From Micropterix aruncella (Eukaryota > Arthropoda > Insecta > Lepidoptera > Micropterigidae): a stretch of DNA of 64,000 nucleotides. Positions 11,002-21,400 of the stretch are shown here, piece after piece; position 1 is the stretch's first letter, and each line of letters begins with the position of its first letter. The stretch is taken from NCBI GenBank assembly GCA_944548615.1, contig OX155963.1:19710261-19774260 (forward strand), given 5' to 3'. Under the pieces are notes generated by a model. It made no database searches. It saw only the letters and a program-made list of their open reading frames with translations, and was not told where the DNA came from. Made by a program: the position numbers and the translations under genes.

Positions 11002-11017
11002 TTGCCTAGATGGAAAT

Positions 11018-11581
11018 ATCTGATGAGTAATACAAAAGTAACGCTTCTAGATGATTATTATCTGTGGTTGCCAAATTCTAGCATCGACCCCTGTCGGTCA
11101 TAAAATTTAATCACGAATATTTCGATTTTTCTATATATAACATGCTATAAAACAAAATGAAAATCGATTCATTCATCGATAGGGCCACACCCAGGAAATA
11201 ATCTAAGACAAACAACCAAATTCAATACATTAGTCACAACGTTCCGAACAGTCTCAAAATAAGATAAATGAAAATTAACCCAATCTCAAAACTACAAATT
11301 ACGAATAGAAGTTACGAAATCGTGGCCCGCATTCCGAATTTGGTTTCAAACGAAACACGTCTAATCTGCATAACAGATACTTAGAACACAGAAAATTATG
11401 CAGCTATGCTCTGGATCAATTTCCGAACAATTTACATAAGGCGATTAATACCGGCTATTGCATGTCATTTGAATGATAAAGATAGTTGTTCTTGTTACTC
11501 TGAAACTGCTACGATTTGTGATTCACAGGTTTTTTACGATATTTATTATTAGTGATAGGTTTTGATAGGATCTTCAGAATC
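11018..11581. other. AT-rich, nothing recognised
   Basis: No coding frame, repeat family or RNA gene supported. Confidence 0.45.
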
Positions 11582-11986
11582 GTTGATCTACCGTTTGGTC
11601 TATCGAATGTAGGGTCAGAAGCTCGCCGGCCGGTACTAAAACCGACTCCGGCCACTGGTGAATCAAGACACGTGCAATACGAATAACTGGAGCTGTCAAC
11701 TACAACGCCGTTTTCAAACGCCCTGTGTTATCAGTCGATATGCACAGTCGATTGGCTGACGTCGCACGCTGCGCAAACCATTCAGGGGCGCACGAAGAGC
11801 GATTCCCGGGAAAACTGGTCCACAGGCACAGAGTCCTACCCGGGCTCGCACTTCTGCATGGAGGCTACCGGATTGTTGCTGACCTGTGAGTTGGGTCCAC
11901 CCTAACACATCATAGTGGTTCAACTGCACTAGGCAAATTAGCTCTCCTACCGTTTGGTATATCGGATGTAGTGTCAGAATCTTTCT
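11582..11986 (-). repeat. Partial family B copy between two 33-bp direct repeats
   Basis: A minus-strand family B fragment (about 11700-11945, including CGATTGGCTGACGTCGCACG and the CGGGCTCGCACTTCTGCATG block) is bracketed by CTACCGTTTGGTxTATCGxA...TCAGAA at 11589-11621 and 11950-11982. The bracketing repeats differ at about four positions. They may be an old long target duplication or copies of another repeat. Confidence 0.55.
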
Positions 11987-11989
11987 ATT

Positions 11990-12540
11990 AGTTATAGACG
12001 GGCGCGCCGCTGCCGCCGCGCCGTCCAGTAGGTACTAACTTCTCTTCGATGGCAGTGAATGAATTGTACGAGTACTAATTATTGTCCTTGCTGTTTTTTG
12101 TGATTATACTTATATTTTCTGCTTCTTACGTTATTTTCCTCTTAGGTCAACCCGAAACTATAAATCCTTATTATTTTTAACGTTGTCTCTTCTTTTCTTT
12201 TCAGGTATGTTCAACTTTTGGCATTCATCACTTTAAATACAAGTAAGTGTACGTAAGGCATATTATGATATTTTCTCTCCATATCAAACATAAATCTATA
12301 TTAAGGTTAGTTAACTCCGGATAATTACCACGTACAGTTACCAATGCTGGTACGTACAGTTAAAGTACAGGTGGCTGGATTAAGATTGAATTATTTAATT
12401 GTCAAGTAATTATAATTGAAGGGACGCTTACTACGTTGACAACGGTTTCTTTTATTGCAAATGTAATTAAAGTTAATTAATTGTAAGAGTAATAACGTCT
12501 CTGGGTCACCGGTTTAATTACATGTATGGCTATTACTCTC
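11990..12540. other. AT-rich spacer, nothing recognised
   Basis: Contains a short GC-rich patch (GGGCGCGCCGCTGCCGCCGC at about 12000) but no feature that can be supported. Confidence 0.4.
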
Positions 12541-13290
12541 CTTGCCGATCGACCGACCGACCGACAGGAAGGGAAAGTGTTGTGAACGCGGTAAAAAAAA
12601 ATTGAAGATAAAGACGGAAATATCCATTTTGAACCCTCTAAGACGATTAAGACCATTTCCAGATTGAAGTCTGTCTGTTTTTGTGTCTGTGTCCACGATA
12701 GCTCCCAAACGCTTAATCCAGTTGAGCGGAAATTTTGTATAGAAACATTATTTGGTCATGGCAAGAGTTGAAAATATTGTGGTTAAAATCGGTCTACGAA
12801 ATATTGGACCTAGAGAATTGAAATTTAGTACGCAGATGCCTTGTTGGCCAAAATCACATTGTGAAATTTGGTATGCAAGCATCATTTGCTCATGGCAAGA
12901 GTTAAAAATATTGTAGTTGAAATCGGTCCACCGGGGGCGCACTAGTCATATATCATCCTCGAAATATTGGACTTAGGAAGTTGAAATTTGGTACGCAGAT
13001 GCCTTGTTGTAATATTTTTGTAATACATTGTAATATTTTGTTTGGAATATCTCATATACAAGCTGCACTAGTAGTATTTAAATTCCAACATGTATTTGAA
13101 TCAAATATTAACGGTGAGCCGCCCGAGGCTAGCCGAGAAGCGAACCGCGCAGCCTGAGGTGTCGCACTCACACTCAACCGGGTTCGACCGCTGGCCGAAA
13201 GAGGGCGCTCATCGATTTTATTTATGAAATAATCATTCAAATGAAATCAGTTCTTGGATTATTGCCAGGAAAGTCTTGAGGTAATACAGC
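12541..13290 (+). repeat. Family C repeat, long copy
   Basis: Begins at the GAAAGTGTTGTGAACGCG block and continues through AGACGATTAAGACCATTTCC, ATAGCTCCCAAACGC, GCAAGAGTTGAAAATATTG, a partial internal duplication (12790-13015), and the distal block with CCGGGTTCGACCGCTGGCC and ATCGATTTTATTTATGAAAT. It ends near TTGCCAGGAAAGTC. The distal block recurs at 42780, 50985 (inverted) and 63640, so the family is about 0.7-0.8 kb. Confidence 0.75.
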
Positions 13291-13299
13291 TGATTTTTC

Positions 13300-13834
13300 G
13301 AATGTATATATTTCACGCAAGTGCGTTTTATTTTAGGTTCCCCACGTTTGACCCAACTTCAACCTTTGGCGCCAGTCTTCAATTTACTTTGTAATGCTTC
13401 TTTGTTCCGTCATTTGGGTGAGTGACTCGTCTCGCTGCACGTTTTCCGTGATTATTTATTGCATCATCAGCGGTGGACGGATAAAGGGCCGCCCGAAACT
13501 GTACCATCTTTTTATCATTAGGGACTTTTTTCAACCGGGTTCTTTCCCAGACGCGTGCTTAATGAGTTCTCGACTTAATTATTATCATACCACGTCTTCT
13601 TAATGGCTCGCTTTATTTTATAAATCGCTGACGAGTAATTTAGATCTGAGACTTGTACTCTTCTGTTTATTTGGTTTATTCTGCGACATCCGGCTCGAAA
13701 CATTATTTTAAACTATATTTATTATCAAAATGAATGTTGGGCCTTTGATGACTACCTGTAATATTTTCATTTAGATGTCAGAAAACACGATTTTTTAAAG
13801 TGATGTCAAACAAGAATCTTCTTTCACTTTCTTC
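13300..13834. other. No supported feature
   Basis: Short chance-like open frames only. Nothing recognised. Confidence 0.4.
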
Positions 13835-14115
13835 TTTAGCCTGGTTTGGTCCACTCCTGGACGTAGGCCTCTTTCTTCTTCTTCCATGTCTGTCTTGTCA
13901 GCTGTTGCCCTCAGTCAGTTGATCCCTGCTGCTTTTCTGTGGTCGTCCAGCCATCGTAGTTGTGGTCTTCCTACGCTTCGCTTTGTGGTTCTTGGTCTCC
14001 ACTGTCAAGCCTCTTCGGCCACCTCGCGTCATCCTGCCTTGCGACTTGACCTGCCCAGCCCCACTTCAGTCTGGCCATCCATTTCATTGCGTCTATCACC
14101 CCCGTGCGCCTTCGT
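13835..14115 (-). pseudogene. 3' end of an RTE-type LINE reverse transcriptase
   Basis: Minus frames read KWMARLKWGWAGQVARQDD then ARWPKRL and, after a frameshift, GRPQLRWLDDHRKAAGIN. Then come WKK and EAYVQEWTKPG, the characteristic C-terminal tail of RTE-like polyproteins of Lepidoptera (WAGHxARxxDxRWxKxL...GRPxxRWxDD). The frameshift and stops show it is dead. Family assignment is from knowledge of RTE C-termini; the upstream reverse transcriptase core is not present. Confidence 0.65.
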
Positions 14116-14221
14116 ATGTATGAAACAAGAATACTGGATTTACATTCAAGTAATATTAAAGGTCGCTCGTGATGTTCATGATCGAGGAACTAAAAAAGGA
14201 ATCCCGGTCGGATTGAAGACG

Positions 14222-14940
14222 AATATTCAAATTCAAATTCAAATTCTTTATTTTACAAAAATCATAATAACAGTTACAGATAAATTGAACCTAACCTAAC
14301 TGGATCGCACGAGACGTCCGCACTAAGGTAGGCTCAGATTCGTATAATTAAGTACTGCATAATGCTAAATAAAAAATACATTGAAGAATGCAGTGAAAAA
14401 TAAAATCAAGCAAACTAAAATTTTTGTAAAAAAAAAATTCTAATAATCTTAAAAGGTATGTAATAATAATAATAATAGAGAACAAAAAGCATGCCAATCA
14501 TAAATATATAATAGGTGAATAATAATGATAATAATAGTTACTGTGTTAGGAATGGTAAGTTAGCTAGGAATAAAACAAATCAGTTTTTCAGTTTCTTTCC
14601 TTCCCTGGGTGATCAACCAGTGGGTTCGTCTTTTTTGTTTATATTTATTGCTTGAGTATTAATGCCGGGTATATCCTTAGTTTTATTGAACAACGACGGT
14701 GCCAAGTATAGCACATGTTAATATCTCAAAGACGATGCTGTGTGGCGTAAACCAAACGGTAAAGATCGAGAAAAGGATTTCCCAAGACTGTAGAACTTTT
14801 TTGTTGTTATAAAATAACTCTTTATAAATACTTAAAATTACAAAATATAAATATTGGTTCATAACTAAACATTTTAATAAAATGTGTTTTACGGTTTCTC
14901 AATAATAATAATAATAATAATAATATGGTTTCTCAAAATA
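14222..14940 (-). mobile_element. LINE 3' tail and (TAA)n tracts
   Basis: ATTCAAATTCAAATTCAAATTCTTTATTTTAC is, on the minus strand, the AATAAAGAATTTGAAT-type 3' tail typical of some LINEs. It continues into AT-rich sequence with (TAA)n at 14461-14476 and 14899-14925. No coding sequence remains. Confidence 0.45.
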
Positions 14941-15128
14941 TAGGTACTTTTTGTTAATATCATAACTTCCTTTTAATAATGGGATTCAATTTTGAAATCA
15001 GCTTTTTTAATGCCCGTAATTAACAGTCCTGAAGTCTTGTTGTTTAATAATGCACCAAGTATTGACTTAATCATCCAAATTTATTTTATCAGCTTTCAGT
15101 CAGAAGCCTAAGGCCAGGAGCCATTTGA

Positions 15129-16212
15129 TGCCATATACTTTTTTTTTTTTTTTTTTTTATTTGTTGAGTGGGGCTTTTCTAAGGTCTTTATGAGCCTTGT
15201 AACACTGCGACCATTGCTGATCTATTGTGCTCGCCACCTACTATAGTTCTGCGCTAAGCCCCGTGTCATTCAAGAACCGCAGCAGGCTTTTGGCGCCAGA
15301 TTGTTTTACCTCCTCAGGTTGGAGGTAGTGACCACCCAGGTGGTTGTATCTTTTACGCATCAGCGGGCCACACTCGCACATGAGGTGCTGGGGAGTTTCC
15401 TCTGCCCCTTGGCAGAACCTGCACATTTTTGTGTCTTTGAGCTTGAGGTTGAACATGTGTTTGTTCAGGCCACAATGCCCCGTGAGCGCCCTTACCAGTA
15501 TGCGTAGATTGTTCCTATTTAGCGATAGGGCCTCACGGGCCGTCTTACGGTCGTAAGGCTTAATGAGCGCTTTGGAATGATTCAACCCTGGCGTGTTGTT
15601 CCAGTGGTTGACGGATTGTTCTAAACACATTTGTTTGAGCATTAGGTTTGCAAGGCTTTTTGGTACGCCACAGCAGGGTTCAGGGCCGTATAACGTTCCC
15701 TTTGCTCCCGTCCTAGCAAGTTCGTCGGCTTTTTCATTTCCCTCGATTCCTGCATGGCCGGGAACCCATCTTAGTATTACCCTGTTCTTTTCGCCCAGGG
15801 AATTCAGTAGTGATATGCAGTTTTGCACTAGCTTTGAATTAATGGTATTCGAGGCTAGTGCCATAAGAGCTGCTTTGCTATCCGAGTGGATATAGATACG
15901 GTGGTTGGCGTAGTCCTTTTGGAGGTTGATATCCGCACATTCAATAATGGCGTAAACCTCCGCTTGGAATATGGAGGCGTATTTTCCCAAGTTTACACTT
16001 CTTTTGAAGTTTGGTCGCTCTCCATATATACCACAGCCTACGTCAAGTCCCGATTTGGACCCATCAGTATACCATTTAAGGCTACCGGCCTCCCATTGCA
16101 GTTGGCTTTTTAGCCAGTCGTCTCTGGGCGGCAGTTCCACTGTAAAAAGTTTTCCAAAGTTTAGGAGTGGGAGCATGGTGTCTGATACCATGTTGAGGGT
16201 TGCCATATACTT
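15129..16212 (-). mobile_element. 5'-truncated LINE insertion with poly(A) and target duplication
   Basis: On the minus strand the element runs from about 16200 down to a poly(A) (T-run 15139-15158 on plus). The 12-mer TGCCATATACTT flanks it at 15129-15140 and 16201-16212, a target-site duplication overlapping the first bases of the tail. At about 1.06 kb it is a truncated retroposed copy. The uninterrupted reading frame and exact duplication indicate a young insertion. Confidence 0.85.
15241..16206 (-). CDS. RNase H domain and C-terminal Cys/His motif of a non-LTR retrotransposon ORF2 (5'-truncated)
   Basis: The open frame encodes 321 residues. An RNase H fold spans about residues 44-166, with all expected acidic residues visible: D48 in YTDGSK, E83 in QAEVYAI, D109 in HSDSKAAL and D161 in GNEKADELA, plus the RWVPGHAGIEGN loop. 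A C-x2-C-x8-H-x4-C motif follows (C262, C265, H274, C279), as at the C-terminus of RNase H-bearing LINE clades such as I, LOA or R1-like. In the intact element this domain removes RNA from the RNA-DNA hybrid during reverse transcription. The first codons (M-A) are not native: the ATG lies inside the flanking target duplication, so the frame is open only because truncation happened there. Endonuclease and reverse transcriptase domains are absent, so the fragment cannot transpose alone. The exact clade is uncertain. Confidence 0.9.
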   Translation of the reverse strand: MATLNMVSDTMLPLLNFGKLFTVELPPRDDWLKSQLQWEAGSLKWYTDGSKSGLDVGCGIYGERPNFKRSVNLGKYASIFQAEVYAIIECADINLQKDYANHRIYIHSDSKAALMALASNTINSKLVQNCISLLNSLGEKNRVILRWVPGHAGIEGNEKADELARTGAKGTLYGPEPCCGVPKSLANLMLKQMCLEQSVNHWNNTPGLNHSKALIKPYDRKTAREALSLNRNNLRILVRALTGHCGLNKHMFNLKLKDTKMCRFCQGAEETPQHLMCECGPLMRKRYNHLGGHYLQPEEVKQSGAKSLLRFLNDTGLSAEL

Positions 16213-16287
16213 ACGCCGACGTATAATCTAGTCGTCGAAACACTTATGTACATTTTCTGATGTGACCTTTGCTTCTCTCTCTCTGCG

Positions 16288-16450
16288 ATTTTCAATTCTG
16301 TCGATCGAATGCAATAACAAGACACACACTTACACACGTGTTACACGCATACATACTTATAAACACGTCATAGCAGGGTTGGTTGTAAGAAATTGTCATA
16401 TGACAATAAACCCGCCCATTGTCAAAATTTCGCAATTAAGGGTAGAACCA
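16288..16450 (+). mobile_element. SINE tail fragment and LINE 3' UTR tail
   Basis: 16288-16330 matches the tail of the SINE at 5772-5945. 16377-16440 (GGTTGTAAGAAATTGTCATA...CAATAAACCCGCC) matches 42889-42935. This hairpin-bearing AATTGTxAT...ACAATAAA sequence is typical of the 3' UTR of lepidopteran LINEs. Confidence 0.5.
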
Positions 16451-16702
16451 GAACAATTATATTTTATGACTTGAGTGCACTCAGCACGTTTTCCACGAAT
16501 TGGTAATTTATGTTTGAGGAACATATCCGGTAAAGACAGCGCTTGGTCAAAGACATTTGTTGAGTTTTTGGTATAAAAAAATACGTATGAAGTGTCGATG
16601 TGTCGGATGATCTATTATCGTGGAAATATATCCAAGAATTGCCGTTCCTGAAATCTGCCGTTTTCGGGTGAACGTTTCCCTGCAGTCGCTTCATAGAGTC
16701 AA

Positions 16703-16884
16703 AAAAATATTGTTTGTTGACGTTTGACAAAAATAATGTTTGTTGACATTTGATATAAATATTGTTTGTTGATATTTGACCAAAATATTGTTTGTTGACA
16801 TTTGACTCAAATATTATTTGTTGACATTTGACAAAAATATTGTTTGTGGACATTTGACAAAAATATTGTTTGTTAGCAATTGAG
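16703..16884. repeat. Seven-unit 26-bp tandem array
   Basis: Seven head-to-tail copies of AAAAATATTGTTTGTTGACA followed by TTTGAC, with 1-5 differences each. Because 26 is not a multiple of 3, successive units change frame. The minus strand nevertheless stays open across the array and to both sides (16464-17006), giving a 26-residue super-repeat (QYFxQxSTNNIxxKCQQ...NVNK). No known protein is recognised, so I treat it as a minisatellite that happens to be open. Confidence 0.85.
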
Positions 16885-17594
16885 TAAGGAATTTGGAGTG
16901 TGAATGTGTCTTTGGAGTGTTTTTTTAATTCCGCTTGCTGTAGAATCGCCGATTTGTGGTTTGTCGTTAGTTTGCATGTCAGCGTTTTAAACCCTTGTTT
17001 GTTCACTTATTATGATACTTTTTAGGAATCGGAATTGCCTTGTTCGTGACCTTTTCGAAGTAAATCGCAGGGTCGTCTAACTAAATCACAGTTGTAAAAC
17101 AACTGGTTGATATATCGGTTAAATACATCGCACGATCTTTTAATTTTGCATAAAGATGACCTATTTAAATGTGACAAATTGTATTTATTTGACAGCATGT
17201 ATTTCAGCGTCGGTAAGTTCCCACAGTAACTTCCAGCTACTGTCCAAACCTCTTCAATCAATTTTATTCTACAGTAACATAGAGCGGTGTGACGGAGGCG
17301 CGACCCGCGAACCGTTTATCCGCTGGCAAATTGAAAATCGGTTATGCTGTCATAACCAACGGAACCGTGAGTTGGCGCGCTCAAATCGTTTATCTGTTTT
17401 TATTTGTAGCGCGAAAAAAGGGAAAATCAACTGACAAGCCGTGAAAAATTAATGATTCCGAGTTGTCTCGATCGAAAAATACAACTTACAGAACGAAACA
17501 CAAAAATACCGATATTTATTTACTATTTATTACAGTACTAAAAAACCAAAAGGCCTATATTTGTTTATCATTTATACATTAAAAAATTTTTAGC
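16885..17594. other. No supported feature
   Basis: Short open frames on both strands without domains. A mildly GC-richer patch at 17280-17400. Nothing recognised. Confidence 0.4.
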
Positions 17595-17840
17595 GGCTCT
17601 CTTGACGATCAAGCATGCTTGACAAGCTTCGCGTCACGGGCAGGGAGGAGATCGTAAACCGCAGGAAATATGCAAATATTTTTTTGTAGCATTTACCAAA
17701 AATGCCTAATTTTGTAGTTTATACCAGGGAATCACGTTTATTAGACGTAAATGATTGATGAATGACGTAACTCTCTGGTATAAAACTACAAAAATAGGCA
17801 TTTTTGGTAAATATTGAAAAAAAATATTTTTAAAAAAAAT
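17595..17840. mobile_element. Family D foldback element, copy 1 (one arm truncated)
   Basis: Starts GGCTCTCTTGACGATCAAGC and carries the CATGCTTGACAAGC, GATCGTAAACCGCAGGAAAT and CCAAAAATGCCTAATTTTG blocks of family D, then the inner inverted partner CAAAAATAGGCATTTTTGGT. The distal half of the right arm is missing. Confidence 0.7.
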
Positions 17841-18129
17841 CCTTATAATAAAAAATCTTAATAATAAAAAATTCATTTACTATAAATTCAGAATAAAAAT
17901 GATTTTAACGATACTGTTTTAAAAAGAATGGGTATTTTGGGCCCACTTCTCCAATACCTGTAAAGTATACATCAATGGAAAGATCTCGTCATGTAGAACA
18001 TTTATTATTACTGTGACGGCTGATCTCAATTATAAGCCGTTTCTGAGTTATATCCTTTTAAATATGACTAATTACCTATATCCCCTAGGGCACCTAAAAC
18101 ATCCAGGCATTGTATTTTTAATAACTATT
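17841..18129. other. AT-rich, nothing recognised
   Basis: No supported feature. Confidence 0.4.
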
Positions 18130-18366
18130 TAAACGAAAACCGTCGCAGAATACCCGAAACGATATACTACATGCGCTGTGTGAGTACAAACTAAATATTC
18201 CTAAGAATGATCGATTTTGTCAGGAGTATATGCAAGGAAAGTACTATGACATGTTGCTTGAACTCTGTAATGTGTCTCATGATTTCATTCCCGCTCTTTT
18301 TCCTGACGTATGTAATATGCTAAGGTCCGCTATTCAACATGGTTTTCCCAATGACCGTACATCATA
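18130..18366 (+). CDS. Unrecognised open frame, possible internal or terminal exon
   Basis: A plus frame is open for about 75 codons, from just after a plausible acceptor (ATTTAAACGAAAACCGTCGCAG at about 18135) to TAA at 18364-18366. It reads NTRNDILHALCEYKLNIP..., then FCQEYMQGKYYDMLLELC and ends HGFPNDRTS. The composition is more protein-like than the surrounding AT-rich DNA. The first ATG is internal (MQGKYYD), so if real it is an exon of a spliced gene or a TE relic. No family is recognised and no partner exon was found. Confidence 0.3.
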
Positions 18367-18828
18367 ACATACTATCTTTTATGGATCCTCACTGCAAATA
18401 ATATATTTTAAGTAAATACTTGGCATTGGTGTTTTCGTGTATTTAGCCATATTTAAGAAGATTCCGAACTTCAAAACTCCGAAACGGCCCATAATTGAGG
18501 TTTGTTGTAGTAGTCACAAATGCTGCAGATAAATAGATCTTTGCAATGACAAACACGTTATTGTTATTGGAGAGATGGGTTCCGCGCCCATACATTTATG
18601 CCCATTGTCCTTTGGTGTAATAATAAAATATAAGGTACATTATTATTCTATTGATCTACGTATCTCCTAATTTAAACAGTAAATTTGATTTAATTGTTAA
18701 GGCTCCCAGGTTTAAAAAAAACCATTATTATCATAATACTAATAAACCCTAGCTTTAACCTTTCCGATGCGACAACCCTTCGGCTACGTAACGACCAAAA
18801 TTTGGTTGCACATCAGAACACCGTTGAC

Positions 18829-18895
18829 TACGTAATTGACTACCGTATTGACTACCGTAGTGACTACGTAATTGACGTACGTGACTACCGGGCTT
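18829..18895 (+). repeat. TGACTACG-type short tandem repeat
   Basis: GACTACGTAATTGACTACCG and close variants repeat five to six times. They lie next to the complete Helitron and are otherwise unremarkable. Confidence 0.6.
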
Positions 18896-18977
18896 GCTCC
18901 CGGAGTGCACAGTAATATTATTTTCTAATTCGAACGCATCCTAAAATCCATAACAAATATCTCATTATTATTATAGA

Positions 18978-19196
18978 CTAGCTGCGCTCAGCGGTTTCAC
19001 CCGCGTGGTGATGGAAAATTGTGATAATGATGATAGAAAACGATATATCTTTATAAATTATAGCCTATGTGTTATCCTGATGTGTAAGCTATGCTATTGT
19101 AAAGTTTCATCAAAATCCATTCAGTAGTTTTTGCGTGAAAGAGTAACAAACATCCATACATACATACAAACTTTCGCGTTTATAATATTAGTAGGA
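18978..19196 (-). mobile_element. Complete 219-bp non-autonomous Helitron
   Basis: On the minus strand it begins TCCTACTAATATTATAAACG and ends in a GC-rich hairpin (CACGCGGGTGAAACCG) followed by GCGCAGCTAG. It is flanked by A and T, so it was inserted between A and T with no target duplication, exactly as Helitrons do (5' TC, 3' CTRR). It encodes nothing. It belongs to the short Helitron families very common in Lepidoptera; the same 5' end recurs at 26300 and 26573. Confidence 0.85.
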
Positions 19197-20194
19197 TATT
19201 TAGACGGCCGCTAGAATAATTTCGCGCGTAATTTCGGGGATATTTATGGTAAAATTCCATTGTCCAAAATCATCTTTTTTTTTCGAGAGAGAGAAATCAT
19301 CAAAAATTTTATTGTTTTTATGACCTAATATCTAAATATTTTTGTATGTAAATAAGCAAAACGAAATATTATCTTTGATAGAGAATCTAATAAAGATACC
19401 GATAGTATTTACAATTTCTGAATAGTGTTCCGTATTTTTCCGTAAGACAAGTACATACAATTTAAAAATGCCGATTTTTTTTCACTTTTTCGACTTTCTC
19501 ATATTTATTCATAATTATCTAATTGTTTTACAAAATGAGATTTCAATATTCTATATACGAAATTTCAATGCGACACAGTTATTCTTTTTCTTTTTATGAT
19601 TTCTGTAGTAGTTCCATGTTTATAGTACATTTTGTCGAGTGCGGCGATATTGCAAGAAATTCCAATAAATTGCCGCGGTCTGCCATGAAATTATGCCGCT
19701 ACTCGAAGGGATGAGTCACAATCGTGTTTCTGATATTATATATGTCCTTAATCATGCCTTACTCATGGTGTATCGATGGTGTATTAATTTCCCCACAGTA
19801 AAAAAAGTTTTTATCTGTAAGATAACCGTACTCGATGGATTTGTACTCGCTATACAAGCCATAAAGGCGCTCCAACGTAATGAGTTGAGAAAGCACTCGT
19901 TCAATTGAAATGGATATATATGCATTTGCTTGCCTCAAAAGCTGACACAAATTTCTAAAACTGTAAAAGAGAGTTTGTTATGTTCAGTTATGGATTTGTC
20001 GAAAAGCAATTTGTCTCAACGTAAGTGTGCACACATAATCAATTCGCGTCAAATATAGACAAGTATCTGAGAAAGTAAGTTTATGTAAATTTTGGTTTAC
20101 ACGACGAATCTAGGCAAGCGAATGTGGGATATGCATTTTACTGTAGAGAAACTCTCACTAGATAACGATTTTGTGGTATTTTCTAGTGTTAGTT
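19197..20194. other. AT-rich, nothing recognised
   Basis: Two short plus-strand open frames (19523-19714 and 19693-19908) have no recognisable domain. No repeat family identified. Confidence 0.4.
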
Positions 20195-20335
20195 TACCGG
20201 CCTACCAACTGACGAGGAGGTAAAGTATTGTGAACGCGCTAAAAAAACGAGATGAAGACGGATATATACATTTTGACACCCCCCGAGACGATTAAGACCA
20301 TTTCCAGACTGCAGTCTGTCTGTGTGTCTGTCTAT

Positions 20336-21012
20336 CTTGTGGGAGTTAATGGTCCCTTGCTGAGTTGGCCACGAAGACCCATTCTGTTCAGGGTTGGTCA
20401 CACTCACGGGTCAACACCTATCCGACGGCCTCCACGCATGAAGTGCGAGCCTGGGTAGGACTCTGGCCTTATGGTTAGTTTCCCCTGGGAATCAACCTTC
20501 TGGCGCTCTTGGACGGTCTGCGCACCATGCGGCATAAGCCAATCGATTACGCACTCTGACTAACAGTCGGGGGATTTTGGAAGCAGTACTGTTTCCTATA
20601 GAGCGGGGGTGGTTGCGGACTTTACGGCGACTGCTCTTGAAACGACCATCGGCTACCCGATCCTGGGTGAACAGCCGGGCAAAGGATGCCGTGGTCCGCG
20701 ATAGATTCGGTGTACACCGTTTCACCGCTTCGTAAGGGAGAGGACCGCGCAAGCGACATCGAACTCGTAACCAATCGAGAGACTGGAGTAATCTGGTCGC
20801 AATTGGAAGTAAGGGCGTGAGTGTAAGCCCGCTGGGTAACACTCCTGGCTATCTCGCGGTCAAGGCGTTGGCCTCTTACGGGTTTGTGGCGGAGCTAGAT
20901 GGTGGACTGTTTTTGTCCTAAGTCTTCTACGCTCACTCCAGGGAGATAGAACGACTAATCGTTAAAACTTCCTGAGGTGACGGGCTCACCCGCTGTAGTC
21001 GACAACTCTAGT
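20336..21012 (+). mobile_element. Family B repeat, near full-length, nested in family C
   Basis: A 677-bp copy with the same landmarks as 10286-11001, ending GTAGTCGACAACTCTAGT. The 11-mer TGTCTGTCTAT flanks it (20325-20335 and 21013-21023). It has no conserved open frame; frames in the region belong to different phases from those in other copies. Confidence 0.75.
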
Positions 21013-21104
21013 TGTCTGTCTATATGTGTATTCCTCCACGATAGCGGCCAAAATTGGGCTGAAATTTGGCATTCAGATGTCACTTGTCATGAAAAGAGTG
21101 TCAT

Positions 21105-21243
21105 GGAAGGCGTTACCCTATGACGGGCGAGTGGCGTAACTATACGGTGGACTGTTTTCGTCCTAAGTCTTCCACGCTCACCTCACGGGAGACAGAACGA
21201 TCTAATATCGTTAAAAATTCATGGGGTTACGGGTTCGTCTAGT
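21105..21243 (+). mobile_element. Family B repeat, 5'-truncated copy
   Basis: Contains only the last 140 or so bases of family B (GACGGGCGAGTGGCGTAACT through GTTACGGGTTCGTCTAGTTG). Loss of the 5' part with retention of the 3' end is the pattern left by incomplete reverse transcription. Confidence 0.6.
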
Positions 21244-21400
21244 TGTGCCGAATTTCAAGTATCTAAGTCCAATATTTTGAGATTGAAGTATGACTAGCGC
21301 GCCCCCTCCCCTAGTGGGCCGATTTTAACCAAAATCTTTTCAACTCTTGCCATGACCAAATTATGCCTGCATGCTTAATTTCAGCTCCATGCACACCTTG

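Larger units (their letters stand above)
20195..21400 (+). repeat. Family C repeat interrupted by two family B insertions
   Basis: Family C sequence occurs at 20195-20335 (AAAGTATTGTGAACGCGCTA..., GACCATTTCCAGACTGCAGT), 21024-21104 (CCACGATAGCGGCCAAAATT) and 21244-21400 (AAGTATCTAAGTCCAATATT, then CTCTTGCCATGACCAAAT). The segments are separated by family B copies at 20336-21012 and about 21105-21243, so B inserted into C twice. Confidence 0.7.

Noticed and set aside
15301..16231. Plus-strand open frames over the LINE RNase H region
   Set aside because: They are antisense shadows of the RNase H frame.
16703..16884. CRISPR-like array
   Set aside because: Repeats are directly adjacent with no spacers and the context is eukaryotic; it is a minisatellite.
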